Assembly (NCBI RefSeq): GCF_900119315.1
Contig: NZ_LT827010.1
Coordinates: 5,861,001 to 5,925,000 of the forward strand
Length of the DNA: 64,000 bases
Source: Actinoplanes sp. SE50/110
Lineage (GTDB): Bacteria > Actinomycetota > Actinomycetes > Mycobacteriales > Micromonosporaceae
Reading direction: 5' to 3'
The notes under the pieces were generated by a model that was given only the letters and a program-made list of their open reading frames with translations, was not told the DNA's origin and did not search any database. Positions 6,981 through 15,416 of this stretch are shown piece after piece. The translations under genes and the position numbers were made by a program. Numbering within the stretch: position 1 is the stretch's first letter; each line of letters starts with the position of its first letter.

Positions 6981-9125
6981 TCACGCCGGGGCCGACTCCG
7001 CGGCCTGGTCCTCGATGATCCCCTTGATCCGGTCGGCGCGGGCACCCTTGACACCGGTCACCGCGGTCACCCGGTAGCGGGAGAGCCTGCCGTTGGTGCG
7101 CAGGTGCTCGTGCAGCAGCCCGCCGAACTGCTCGACGATCTCCTCGTCACTCGGACCACGACCACCCTGCGGGCGGGGCAACAGGTGCTCCCATGGCTGG
7201 TCGACGCCGACCGGCTGGCCGCCGAGCGCGGCGACGTAGTCGCTGACGAACGCGCGGATCGTCTCGTCGTCGAGCCGTGGAACGCTCGGCGCCAGCATCA
7301 TCGCCAGCTCACGCGGGTCCGTCTCGTCGCTGCTCTCCAGCTCCTCGACCAGAGCGGTGCGCAGATCCTCGATCTCCTGCATCCACAGCTCGGAGCCGAC
7401 CGGCAGGGTCACCGGGTCGGGCAGCAGGTCCCGCCACGGGTAGGCGGCCTCGCCCGGTTCACCGTTCATCTCGCGGACGTAGTCGTTGACGAACGACTTC
7501 ACCACGCCCTCGCCGAGACCGGAGACCCGCGGCGCGATCGATTTGACGAGCTCCGCCATCCGGGAATAGGTCATCTCCGACAGATTGTCGGGGGTGATCT
7601 CGCTACGCACGATGCGGGCCATGCGCTCCACGGCGAGCCGCCACCAGGGCGAGCCGACGATGTTGACGGCGCGCTGGGCTCCGGTCGGGGTGGCCGCCCA
7701 GGCCGGCGTCTGCGGGGCGGCCCCCTGCGCGGCGCTGCCGCTGCCGCTGCCGGTGCCGTTGCCGTTGCCGTTGCCGTTGCCGGCACCATTCGTCCCGTTG
7801 GCTCCACCGTTGGTCGCCTGGACCGGGCTCGTGGCCAGGAACGGCCGCGGCGCGGAGATCGGCCCCGGCACCGCCGGCACCGCACCGGGCACCGCCGTCT
7901 GCTCCGCCGGCCGCCGCGGCGCCGGCACGTCGGCCGTCGCCTCCGGTGCGGGTGCCGGCATCCCCAGCATCTCCTCGGGCGTCACCGCCGCCGCGAGCCG
8001 CTGCCCGAGCGATCCGGCCACCGGCGCCTCCGACGTCGCGGTGACCAGCGCCGCGATCTGCGCCACCGTGGGCCGCACCGGCCCTTCCGCAACGACCGGA
8101 GCGGCGACCGGACCGGCGACCGGCGCAGCGAGCGACGCGGCAACCGGCGCAGCGGCAACCGGAGCGGCGGCCGGTGCCGCAACCGGCGCGGGTGGCGTGA
8201 ACTGCACCGGCTGCACCGGCCGGACCGGCCCCGGTGAGACCAAAGCTGCCGACACCGGCGCCACCTCGGCGACCACCGGCGCCACCGGGGCCGTCGACGC
8301 CACCGGCGTCACCGGCGCGATCCGCACCGCCCCGGGCGCCAGCAGATCCATTACCCGCTGGATCCGCGCCAGCTGCTCCACCACGTCCTCGACGACCGGC
8401 TCCCCGGCGGTCCGCGCGTCCTTCAGCAGCCGGCTGCGCCACCAGGCCTTCGGCCAGCGCCCCGAGCTCACCCGGTGATGGTTGACCACCATCCGACGCA
8501 TCTGCCGCTCGGCCGCCATCCGCTCCAGATCCGGGTCGTCGTCCGGGATCAGCCAGCCCCACCGCTCGGCGAGCCGCCGCGGGCTGTAGGCGAAGCGTCC
8601 ACGCCGGACCCGCTGCCCGGCCGCGGTCAGCGCCGCCCACCACATCAGGAAGATCACGCAGGGCACGGCGAGCCGCAGCAGCTTCTCGGTACCGGTGACC
8701 GCGTTGCTGGCCACGATGATGCCGGAGACGGCCGCGATCAGCGCCGCGATCCACAGCATCGGGCCGGGGTGCCCGGGCGTCTCGATCCTGCCGTCCGGCG
8801 CGTACACCGAGGTGTTGCGGTACTGCTCGGCGGCGAGGCTGGTGGCGGTCAGGAAGCAGATCTCGAAGACCGCGAAGACCAGCACCGCGAACACCTTGGG
8901 CAGGTGCAGCTGCTCGGTGGCGATCACCCACATGCCCTCGGCGTTGAGCAGCAGCGCCAGGTTCATGCTGAACGACAGCGCCAGCGGGCGCAGCGGCCGG
9001 CCGGAGCGTTTCGCCCAGATCGCGAAGCTGATCAGCAGGACGATGCCGAGCACACCGCCGGCGAGCAGCACCAGCGCCGCGTAGTCCGTCCAGAAACTCG
9101 CGAGCTGGTCGTTGAACTGCTTCAT
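6981..9125 (-). CDS. Large multi-pass membrane protein with Ala/Pro/Val-rich linker
   Basis: A 714-residue protein. Five hydrophobic segments lie in the first 185 residues: near 16-40, 48-68, 78-100, 122-145 and 150-170. This layout, with LALSFSMNLALLLNAEGMW, is somewhat like the DUF2637/Spd-type membrane domain of actinomycetes, but I cannot confirm it. A basic cytoplasmic stretch (RMRRMVVNHHRVS) leads into a very long linker rich in Pro, Ala and Val, then a Gly/Asn repeat (NGNGNGNGTGSGSGS). The C-terminal part has two similar acidic helical blocks and a small winged-helix-like end (LHEHLRTNGRLSRYRVTAV). Function unknown; transcribed alone. Confidence 0.8.
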   Translation of the reverse strand: MKQFNDQLASFWTDYAALVLLAGGVLGIVLLISFAIWAKRSGRPLRPLALSFSMNLALLLNAEGMWVIATEQLHLPKVFAVLVFAVFEICFLTATSLAAEQYRNTSVYAPDGRIETPGHPGPMLWIAALIAAVSGIIVASNAVTGTEKLLRLAVPCVIFLMWWAALTAAGQRVRRGRFAYSPRRLAERWGWLIPDDDPDLERMAAERQMRRMVVNHHRVSSGRWPKAWWRSRLLKDARTAGEPVVEDVVEQLARIQRVMDLLAPGAVRIAPVTPVASTAPVAPVVAEVAPVSAALVSPGPVRPVQPVQFTPPAPVAAPAAAPVAAAPVAASLAAPVAGPVAAPVVAEGPVRPTVAQIAALVTATSEAPVAGSLGQRLAAAVTPEEMLGMPAPAPEATADVPAPRRPAEQTAVPGAVPAVPGPISAPRPFLATSPVQATNGGANGTNGAGNGNGNGNGTGSGSGSAAQGAAPQTPAWAATPTGAQRAVNIVGSPWWRLAVERMARIVRSEITPDNLSEMTYSRMAELVKSIAPRVSGLGEGVVKSFVNDYVREMNGEPGEAAYPWRDLLPDPVTLPVGSELWMQEIEDLRTALVEELESSDETDPRELAMMLAPSVPRLDDETIRAFVSDYVAALGGQPVGVDQPWEHLLPRPQGGRGPSDEEIVEQFGGLLHEHLRTNGRLSRYRVTAVTGVKGARADRIKGIIEDQAAESAPA

Positions 9126-9368
9126 GCGGGCAGGCCCTTCATCGATGCCGGGAGATGAACGTCAGGTGCGGCGCTACTGCCGGTGATCGTGCGTGCGCTG
9201 CCTGGCACCGCCGTTCCTCCTCGTCGTCCGGGGCATTCTCGCTGGCGCGGATTTCTATCACGTATCCGGGTGGCACGCGAAGAACGCACGCTATCGCGAG
9301 GGCCGCCGGATGACCATCCATCGCCGGCGGGCTGGGCATCGGCGCACCGTCCGGGCAGAATCGGCCGG

Positions 9369-10085
9369 GTGCGGGTGTTCCTGGCCGAGGGCGTGCGTGA
9401 GACGTGCGTCGCACTGCGCGCGCCGGCCGCCACGGTGCCCTGCGACCACCTCGAGATGGGTTCGCTGGTGCTGCTGCGCCCCCGCCCGGGCGTCTACGGA
9501 CAGTTACGTCTCGCGTTCGAGCCACCCCGCTCGGCGAGCTGGCGGATGCTCGGCCGCTCCCCCGGGGAGTACCGTTTCGTCGTCCATCAGGGCGACCGTG
9601 CCGCCCTGCACCGCTCGATCGAGGCCGCCGTGCGCACCCTGCGACGCTGGCCGATCCTCAGCGGACACGTCGGTCTGGCCGACCCCAGCCCGCGCCTGGC
9701 CCGCACCCTCTGGGACCTGTCCGGCCTGCTGATCGAGCGGGACCGCGTCCGCCGCACCCGCGACCGGCTGACCGACGTCGATCCGGCGGTCCCGCCGGAC
9801 ACCCCGCTGCGCGCCGAGCTGGCCGACCGGGCCGCGCAGGCGCGGCTGCGCCTGCGCCATCTGGGCGTCCAGGCCCGCGATCAGCTCACCCACCTGACCC
9901 GCCTGGCCGCTGAAACCGACGCTTTCGTACGTCATGAGCAGGCGTCCGCCGCGGCCCGCGCCGCCCTGCGCGCCTCCGACTACCTGCTCTCCCCCGCCGC
10001 GCCCGCCCCGCCCGACGACGAGGCCCTGGATCTGGCCGACCACACGTCCGCGGTCCTGCGGGCCTACCGCGAGCTCACCGCCTGA
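9369..10085 (+). CDS. Hypothetical helical protein
   Basis: A 238-residue protein of unknown family. The frame is open upstream, but GTG 9369 (protein begins VRVFLAEGVRETCVALRAP) is the first start giving ordinary composition. The first 110 residues look like a mixed alpha/beta fold; the rest is charged and strongly helical, with RDRVRRTRDRLTDVD and RAAQARLRLRHLGVQARDQL suggesting coiled coil. No signal peptide or membrane segment. It is convergent with the next gene, 19 bp apart. Confidence 0.65.
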   Translation: MRVFLAEGVRETCVALRAPAATVPCDHLEMGSLVLLRPRPGVYGQLRLAFEPPRSASWRMLGRSPGEYRFVVHQGDRAALHRSIEAAVRTLRRWPILSGHVGLADPSPRLARTLWDLSGLLIERDRVRRTRDRLTDVDPAVPPDTPLRAELADRAAQARLRLRHLGVQARDQLTHLTRLAAETDAFVRHEQASAAARAALRASDYLLSPAAPAPPDDEALDLADHTSAVLRAYRELTA

Positions 10086-10104
10086 CCGCCGGCGCTGCCC
10101 CGGA

Positions 10105-10737
10105 TCACTCGCCGGGCAGCTGCTGCCGCTCCTGCTGTCGCTGGACGAAACTGGTCCACCGCTCGTCCTCCAGGTGGCTGGCCGGGCGGGAGTAGTCGGC
10201 CATCGACGTCCGTGACAGCTGGAATCCCGCGGCGACCAGCGCGGCGAAGGCGAGCCAGCCCAGCGGGACGAACACCGTGGGATACCAGTCCGCCAGCGGG
10301 AGCGGGCCGGACCCGAGGTCGGTGTGGGCCACCGCGGCCAGGTCGATGACCACCGTGGTGCCCTCGCTGCGATCCACCGGCACCAGCAGCACGCCGGCGA
10401 TCAGCGCCGCCCCGCCCAGGAAGCTCACCCACAGCCCGGCGGTGCGGATCCAGGCGACCGCCGGTCGCTGGATTCCCGCCGCGAGCAGTCCGGCGGCCCC
10501 GGCGATCAGGATCGCGGCCACCGCGCTGCCGCCGAGTGCCAGGCGCAGGGACGCGGCCTTCGCCGGGACGGCGGCCACATCCCGGGGCGGCAGGGGCAGC
10601 GCCAGGAAGCTGTCCGCCGTCGCGCCGACCCGCCACCAGCAGGCGACCGCCATGACGCCGACGAGCGCGGCGGCGACCGCCGCGACCGCGTACGACAGTG
10701 AACCGACCCGGACCGGCCGGGGCAGGGATGGTGGCAC
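10105..10737 (-). CDS. Four-helix membrane protein, function unknown
   Basis: A 210-residue protein. The frame is open 23 codons further up, but that extension would read through the terminator hairpin at 10781-10804. GTG 10737 has a near-perfect GGAGG eight bases upstream, so this start is chosen. Four hydrophobic stretches are visible: SYAVAAVAAALVGVMAVACW, LALGGSAVAAILIAGAAGLL, AGLWVSFLGGAALIAGVLLV and VFVPLGWLAFAALVAAGF. The C-terminus is charged and Gln-rich (VQRQQERQQ). No recognised domain. Confidence 0.75.
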   Translation of the reverse strand: MPPSLPRPVRVGSLSYAVAAVAAALVGVMAVACWWRVGATADSFLALPLPPRDVAAVPAKAASLRLALGGSAVAAILIAGAAGLLAAGIQRPAVAWIRTAGLWVSFLGGAALIAGVLLVPVDRSEGTTVVIDLAAVAHTDLGSGPLPLADWYPTVFVPLGWLAFAALVAAGFQLSRTSMADYSRPASHLEDERWTSFVQRQQERQQLPGE

Positions 10738-10780
10738 GTGCGTCTCCTCCGGTGGTGCAATCCGCCGGAGCATAGACGGA

Positions 10781-10804
10781 GAAGGGGCCCCGGAGGGCCC
10801 CTTC
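10781..10804 (-). terminator. Strong hairpin terminator
   Basis: GAAGGGGCCC and GGGCCCCTTC form a perfect 10-bp stem around the tetraloop CGGA, 13 bp beyond the stop of the three-module protein gene on the minus strand. Confidence 0.8.
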
Positions 10805-10817
10805 ACTCAGTGCTTCG

Positions 10818-11987
10818 TCACTTGTTGAGCGAGCAGGTGGACAGGCCCTCGGCGTTCAGGTTCGGCTTGGCCGCCTGACGACCGATCGCGGTCTCCATCC
10901 GGTTGATCGTCGAGAAGCGCTTGTCCTTCAGCGGGCCGAGGATCGCGTTCTGGATGAAGTTCGGGCCACCCTGACCGATGGTGCTGGCCAGCCGCTTGTT
11001 CGCCTCCTGGATCTGGGTCTGCAGCAGGGCCAGGTTGCGGTCGATCTCGGCCTGCGCCGAGGCCGGGATCGCCACGCCGATCTTGACGTCCGGGCAGTTG
11101 ACGGTCGGCGCGTTCGCGGCCGCCACGGCCGGGTCCTGGGCCTGCACGGCGGTCTGCTCGGGCGCCGGGTTGCCGCCGCCATTCTGGTTCAGGGTGCAGC
11201 CGGACAGGCCCTCGGCGTTCAGGTCGGGCTTCGCCGCGGCCCGGCCGATCGCGGTCTCCATCCGATTGATGGTGGCGAATCGCTTGTCCTTCAGCGGGCC
11301 GAGAATGGCGTTCTGAATGAAGTTCTTGCCCCCCTGGCCGACGGTGCTCGCGAGCCGCTTGTTCGCCTCCTGGATCTGCGTGTTCAGCAGCGCCAGATTG
11401 CGTTCGATCTCGGCCTTGGCGGACGCCGGAACGGCCGGGAGTTTGTCGCCGACGGTCGGGCAGTTAACGGTCGGCACACCGGCCGCCGCACCATTGTTGC
11501 CGGCTGCGGCACCGTTGTCGGCGGCCACCGTGGTCGGTTCCGGGGCCGCGTTTCCGCCACCGTTCTTGTTGAGCGCACACGTCGCGAGCTGGTTGACCGG
11601 CAGGTTCGGCTTGGCGGCTCGACGACCGATGGAGATGGCGATCCGGTCGATCGTGGACGCCCGCTTGTCCTTCAGCGGGCCCAGGATCGCGTTCTGGATG
11701 AAGTTCGGGCCGCCCTGTCCCACGCTGGTCGCCAGGCGCTTGTTCGCCTCCTGGATCTGGGTGTTGAGCAGGGCGAGGTTCCGCTCCACCTCGGCTTTGG
11801 CGGCCGCCGGTACGGCCGGCAGCCGGGGGGCCACCTGCGGGCAGTTGACGGTCGGCACGGCCTCCGAGGTCGCCGCGTTCGCCACGCCGAGCCCGACGCC
11901 GGCGAGGACCACCGCGACGCCCGCGATGCCGGCGACCCGCCAGCGGCGGGCGTTGGAGCCTGCAGCGTTACTCCGGTACCGCTTCAT
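10818..11987 (-). CDS. Secreted protein of three tandem 97-residue modules
   Basis: A 389-residue exported protein of unknown function. Residues about 18-38 form a signal peptide or anchor (VAGIAGVAVVLAGVGLGVANA). Three homologous modules follow at about 45-141, 172-268 and 293-389. Each begins PTVNCP, contains NLALLxTQIQEANKRLA, then GQGG(P/K)NFIQNAILGPLKDKR, and ends near a C-x-LN(K/Q) motif. Each module has exactly two cysteines 88 residues apart (49/137, 176/264, with the third pair alike), so one disulfide per module is likely. Linkers are Gly/Asn/Ala-rich. AGGAAGG precedes the ATG. The gene stands alone with a strong terminator. The modules are also similar at DNA level, so copy number may vary. 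Confidence 0.85.
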   Translation of the reverse strand: MKRYRSNAAGSNARRWRVAGIAGVAVVLAGVGLGVANAATSEAVPTVNCPQVAPRLPAVPAAAKAEVERNLALLNTQIQEANKRLATSVGQGGPNFIQNAILGPLKDKRASTIDRIAISIGRRAAKPNLPVNQLATCALNKNGGGNAAPEPTTVAADNGAAAGNNGAAAGVPTVNCPTVGDKLPAVPASAKAEIERNLALLNTQIQEANKRLASTVGQGGKNFIQNAILGPLKDKRFATINRMETAIGRAAAKPDLNAEGLSGCTLNQNGGGNPAPEQTAVQAQDPAVAAANAPTVNCPDVKIGVAIPASAQAEIDRNLALLQTQIQEANKRLASTIGQGGPNFIQNAILGPLKDKRFSTINRMETAIGRQAAKPNLNAEGLSTCSLNK

Positions 11988-12191
11988 CTGTGTTGCCTTC
12001 CTGCTCGATCGCGTTCTCCCCCATCCATACGGGAACGCTCCCAGCGCGGATCGAACTAAAGGAAAACTTAAGGTTCCGCCCGCGGCGCCTTTAAGGTGCG
12101 ACTTATTCGATGCACCGCCGACAAATCAACAACAAGCTTTCCGGTACGTTCGTAAAAGGTCGCCGAGCGGAATGTGCGACACTCGGCCATC

Positions 12192-12899
12192 ATGAATCTC
12201 CCCGCCGAGGTCCGAGCGCTGGTCCGCACCCGTTTCGCCGAACCGCGGGCGAACGCTCTGCTGGCGCTGAGCCGCCCGTCGATCGGCTACGAGCCGTCGG
12301 ACGAGGGCTGGTCCGCGTTCGGCGGCGAGCCACGGCTGGCCGCCTTCGACTGGCCGATGCACCGGGGCACCCCGATGCTGCTGCTGGCCGCCCTCGACGG
12401 CGACGAGGCCGCCACCCTCCTCGGCCCGGCCTGGCCGTTCCCCGACGACGGCAGCCTGCTCTTCTTCCACGACGAGGACTTCACCGCCGGGTGGTCCCCG
12501 CACGGCGACACCGCCTGCCGCGTCCTGCACGTCCCGGCCGACCCGGTGGCCCCCCTCCCCCGGATCCGGCGCACCATCGAACCCACCCCGCTCACCCCGG
12601 CCCCGCAGGCCACCCTGCCCGCCCCGGAAGACCTGGCCGACCATCTGGACGTGGACCTCGACGAGCTGCTCCACCTCGCCGAGGACCTGCGGCCGCACCT
12701 TCCGGTGCCCCGCCACCGCCTGCTCGGCCACCCGGACCACCTGGGCCCCCAGCCGCCGGACCACCGCCCGCTGCTGCAACTGCGGCCGGAAGCCGGCACC
12801 GTCTGGGGCGAGGTCGTCAGCGTCACCTTCTGGATCACCGACGCGGACCTGGCGACGGGCACCCTCACCCACGTCCGCCGCACCTACGAGATGGCCTGA
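12192..12899 (+). CDS. DUF1963 (YwqG-like) protein
   Basis: A 235-residue cytoplasmic protein. The order of short conserved blocks fits DUF1963: SAFGGEPRLAAFDWPMHRG near the start, PMLLLAALDGDEA, PDDGSLLFFHDED, CRVLHVP, then RLLGHPDH and, at the end, GEVVSVTFWITDADLATG. Biochemical function of the family is unknown. The start ATG 12192 is preferred to one six codons upstream because it gives the normal family beginning. Its last 16 bp overlap the convergent gene ending at 12884. Confidence 0.75.
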   Translation: MNLPAEVRALVRTRFAEPRANALLALSRPSIGYEPSDEGWSAFGGEPRLAAFDWPMHRGTPMLLLAALDGDEAATLLGPAWPFPDDGSLLFFHDEDFTAGWSPHGDTACRVLHVPADPVAPLPRIRRTIEPTPLTPAPQATLPAPEDLADHLDVDLDELLHLAEDLRPHLPVPRHRLLGHPDHLGPQPPDHRPLLQLRPEAGTVWGEVVSVTFWITDADLATGTLTHVRRTYEMA

Positions 12900-13456
12900 T
12901 CGACCCACCCGGCATCCGGCAGGGGCGCGGTGATCGCGAAGTCCCGGTCGATCCGCGCCGCCAGGAGGTCACCGCGACCGAACGACCGGCCCCAGGCACG
13001 GAGCACTCCGAGAAAGCCGACCAGATCCCGCTGCACGCCCGCCAGCAGCCGGAACAGCTCAGCTCCGGTCACGTCGACGTGCGGGCTGCCGGGGGTCACG
13101 TCCTGCCACACCCGGCGCCGGTCACCGTCCACCTCGATCCGGGGCTCCGGCGAGTGCCCCAGCCACACCGGCTGCCCCGCGGCGATCGACGCCCAGTCGC
13201 GCCAGTCCTCCAGGCCGGCGCAGCAACCCGGGCGGATCGACACCCCGGACACGGTGTCATCGAGAGCGAGGCCACCGGCGACGATCAGCATCTCGGCCGC
13301 GAGCAGGGCGGCGATCCGCTCGGCCGCGGGCAGGTCGGCGTCCGCTCCCGCCAGCGCGCCGACGAACAGCGCGGCCTGCTCGGCGCCGCATCGACCGTCC
13401 AGCTCCAGCCAACGGTCGGAGCCCAGCTCGACGACGGCGCGCAAGGTGATCACCAC
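12884..13456 (-). CDS. Hypothetical protein
   Basis: A 190-residue protein with no recognised domain, signal peptide or membrane segment. Visible features are an Ala/Leu-rich N-terminal half, a middle with SIRPGCCAGLEDWRDWASI and PVWLGHSPEPRIEVDGD, and a helical FRLLAGVQRDLVGFLGVL. The composition suggests a compact acidic cytoplasmic protein of the immunity/SMI1-like or DUF type, but I cannot assign it. It converges on the DUF1963 gene with a 16-bp overlap, which hints that both ends are correct. Confidence 0.65.
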   Translation of the reverse strand: MVITLRAVVELGSDRWLELDGRCGAEQAALFVGALAGADADLPAAERIAALLAAEMLIVAGGLALDDTVSGVSIRPGCCAGLEDWRDWASIAAGQPVWLGHSPEPRIEVDGDRRRVWQDVTPGSPHVDVTGAELFRLLAGVQRDLVGFLGVLRAWGRSFGRGDLLAARIDRDFAITAPLPDAGWVDQAIS

Positions 13457-13651
13457 CGGTATTGAACCGGATCAGCCGCACACCGGCGACGCGTTTCCGC
13501 GGCGACCGCGGACGGCCTTCCCGGCCGGGCCGGCACGCGATGGCCGTGGACCCGCGAGGCAGGCACCCGAGCCGACAGCGGGCGCCGGCGCCGGTGGACG
13601 GCGCGGGGCGTCGGCCGCGGCTCGGGTGCTCACGGCGTATGCCGCAATCGG

Positions 13652-14995
13652 TCAGCTGAGGTTGATCCTGCCGGCGCCGGACTGGGCGGTGACGACGGCC
13701 GGGACCTGGGCGGTGGGGGTGAGCGGGCCGGGCCGCAGCGTGGGGGTCCAGCCGGCGTCGGTGCCGAGGTCGGGGTCGTGGGTGGCGTTGTACTCGGCGA
13801 GCAGACTGACCGGGGTGACCTTGCCGGTGCCGATCCGGGTGAGGGTGCCCTTCTCGGTCATCGCGGTGCCACCCCAGTTGTGGACGACGGCGTCCAGCGG
13901 GATGTCGGCGCTGCGTAGCAGGAAGTTGTTCTCGGCGTAGATGGCCGAGTAGACGCCGGCACCCCAGGAGTACTGGTAGAAGTCCTCGTCGGTGGCGTAG
14001 TAGTAGTTGTCGTAGACGTCGACTTGTCCGAATCGGACACGCGGGGCGCGCTGGCCGATGTTGGCGAACCTGTTGTGGTGCAGCGTGACGCGGAGCTTGC
14101 CGACGTCGGCGCCGACCGTGTTGGTGGAGCCGATCAGCATCGTCTTGTCGTGCTCCTGGAACACGTTGTACGAGATGGTGACCAGGTCGGACGCCTTGAT
14201 CACGTCGAGCGCGCCGTCGTGCACCTGGTACGGGCGGCCGAAGTACAGGGGCTGGTTCGCGTCCACGTCGTCGCCGTCGCTGAACGTGTTGTGGTCGGCC
14301 CAGACGTGGGTGCCGCCGACCAGGGTGATCAGGTCGTACGCGGAGTTCCAGTTGCCGGTGGCGCCGTCGGTCGGATCCCACTGCGGGAAGCAGTCGGCGG
14401 CGTCCTCGAGGCGCAGGTTGCGGACGATGACGTTGTCGGCGGCCGAGATCAGCAGGTTGAGCCCGACCAGGCGGGCGTTCGCCAGGCCCAGAATGGTGGT
14501 GTTGGACGGGACCTTGAGCTGGACGTCCGCGGCCTGGTTCTTGGCGGAGCGGGCGCGGGCCTCCTCCAGCGGGCCGCTCGGCTTGCTGGTCCGGCCCCAG
14601 ACCGCGGGGTCGTAGGCGCCCAGGTAACCGTCGAGCGAGTAGGCCGGGTCGGTGTAGGCCGCGCAGTCGCCGTCCGGACGCAGCGTGCCGGTGATCAGCA
14701 CGATCCGGGGAGCGGTGTCGGCCGGGGCGAGGGCGGCGGCGAGTTCGTCGCGGGTGCGGACCACATGAACGTGGTCGGCGGCGGCCGCCGAGCCGCCGGT
14801 GGCACCGTTGGCCCAGCCGTCGTTCACCGGCAGAACCTGCCGGGCGGCAGCCGGTACAGCAACGCCCGGTACAGCAGATCCTGGGACAGCTGATCCGGGG
14901 ATCGTCGCGGCGGAAGCGGAAGCGGCGGCAGGGACGGTGGCGACTCCGGCCAGGACGAGGCCGATCGTCGCCGCGAGGGCGGATCTTCGGGACAT
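13652..14995 (-). CDS. Secreted pectate lyase, polysaccharide lyase family 1
   Basis: A 447-residue extracellular enzyme cleaving polygalacturonate by beta-elimination. MSRRSALAATIGLVLAGVA is a twin-arginine-like export signal, followed by short AVPGSAVPG linkers. The parallel beta-helix core shows NTTILGLANARLVGLNLLIS, then NVIVRNLRLEDAADC, WADHNTFSDGDD (calcium-ligand region) and TLHHNRFANIGQRAPRVRFG, which carries the catalytic arginine typical of the family. ATG 14995 with GGAG five bases upstream is preferred to GTG 15001. It is the last gene of the minus-strand uronate arm, 85 bp behind the cupin, so it may share its transcript. Released oligogalacturonides would feed the importer at 21983-25074. 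Confidence 0.88.
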   Translation of the reverse strand: MSRRSALAATIGLVLAGVATVPAAASASAATIPGSAVPGSAVPGVAVPAAARQVLPVNDGWANGATGGSAAAADHVHVVRTRDELAAALAPADTAPRIVLITGTLRPDGDCAAYTDPAYSLDGYLGAYDPAVWGRTSKPSGPLEEARARSAKNQAADVQLKVPSNTTILGLANARLVGLNLLISAADNVIVRNLRLEDAADCFPQWDPTDGATGNWNSAYDLITLVGGTHVWADHNTFSDGDDVDANQPLYFGRPYQVHDGALDVIKASDLVTISYNVFQEHDKTMLIGSTNTVGADVGKLRVTLHHNRFANIGQRAPRVRFGQVDVYDNYYYATDEDFYQYSWGAGVYSAIYAENNFLLRSADIPLDAVVHNWGGTAMTEKGTLTRIGTGKVTPVSLLAEYNATHDPDLGTDAGWTPTLRPGPLTPTAQVPAVVTAQSGAGRINLS

Positions 14996-15080
14996 GATCA
15001 CTCCAGGATCGTCACAAAGAGCGAGGAAACCGGCGGCGGACGACCGCGCGGGGTCACGGAAGGGAGCGAGGTGCGGCGGT

Positions 15081-15416
15081 TCAGGAGACGGGTTCCAGGT
15101 GCATCCAGACGAAGACCAGCGGATCGGGTCCGCGACTGATCAGGTGGTGGTCCTCCCCCGGCTCGAAGATCACCGCGTCGCCGGCCCGGAACTCACCGGC
15201 TTCGGCGCCGTCGACCTCCATCACGCCACTGCCCTGGACGATCACGAAGATCTCCGGCACGGTGTGCACGTGCCGGCCCGGCTCGTCGTGCGTGCGGAAG
15301 TTCGGCTCGGCATAAACCCGGAAACCGCCTTTTTGTACGACGTGGCCGGGCAGCACACTGGTGAAGGTCGCCCCGCGGTGATGGGCTTCGAGCTCAGCGA
15401 CGCTCAGTTTGCGCAT
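15081..15416 (-). CDS. Small cupin protein
   Basis: A single-domain cupin of 111 residues. The metal-binding motifs are visible as PGRHVHTVPEIFVIVQGSG (His, His, Glu) and AGDAVIFEPGEDHHLIS (His). Such proteins often act as isomerases or lyases on sugar acids, for example KdgF-like conversion of unsaturated uronates; that role fits the neighbouring pectate lyase and uronate genes but is inference. It overlaps the end of the preceding oxidoreductase gene by 23 bp, so the two are translationally linked. Confidence 0.8.
   Translation of the reverse strand: MRKLSVAELEAHHRGATFTSVLPGHVVQKGGFRVYAEPNFRTHDEPGRHVHTVPEIFVIVQGSGVMEVDGAEAGEFRAGDAVIFEPGEDHHLISRGPDPLVFVWMHLEPVS

Noticed and set aside
10738..10806. 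Longer N-terminus for the four-helix membrane protein
   Set aside because: It would include the terminator of the preceding gene; a much better start with GGAGG exists at 10737.
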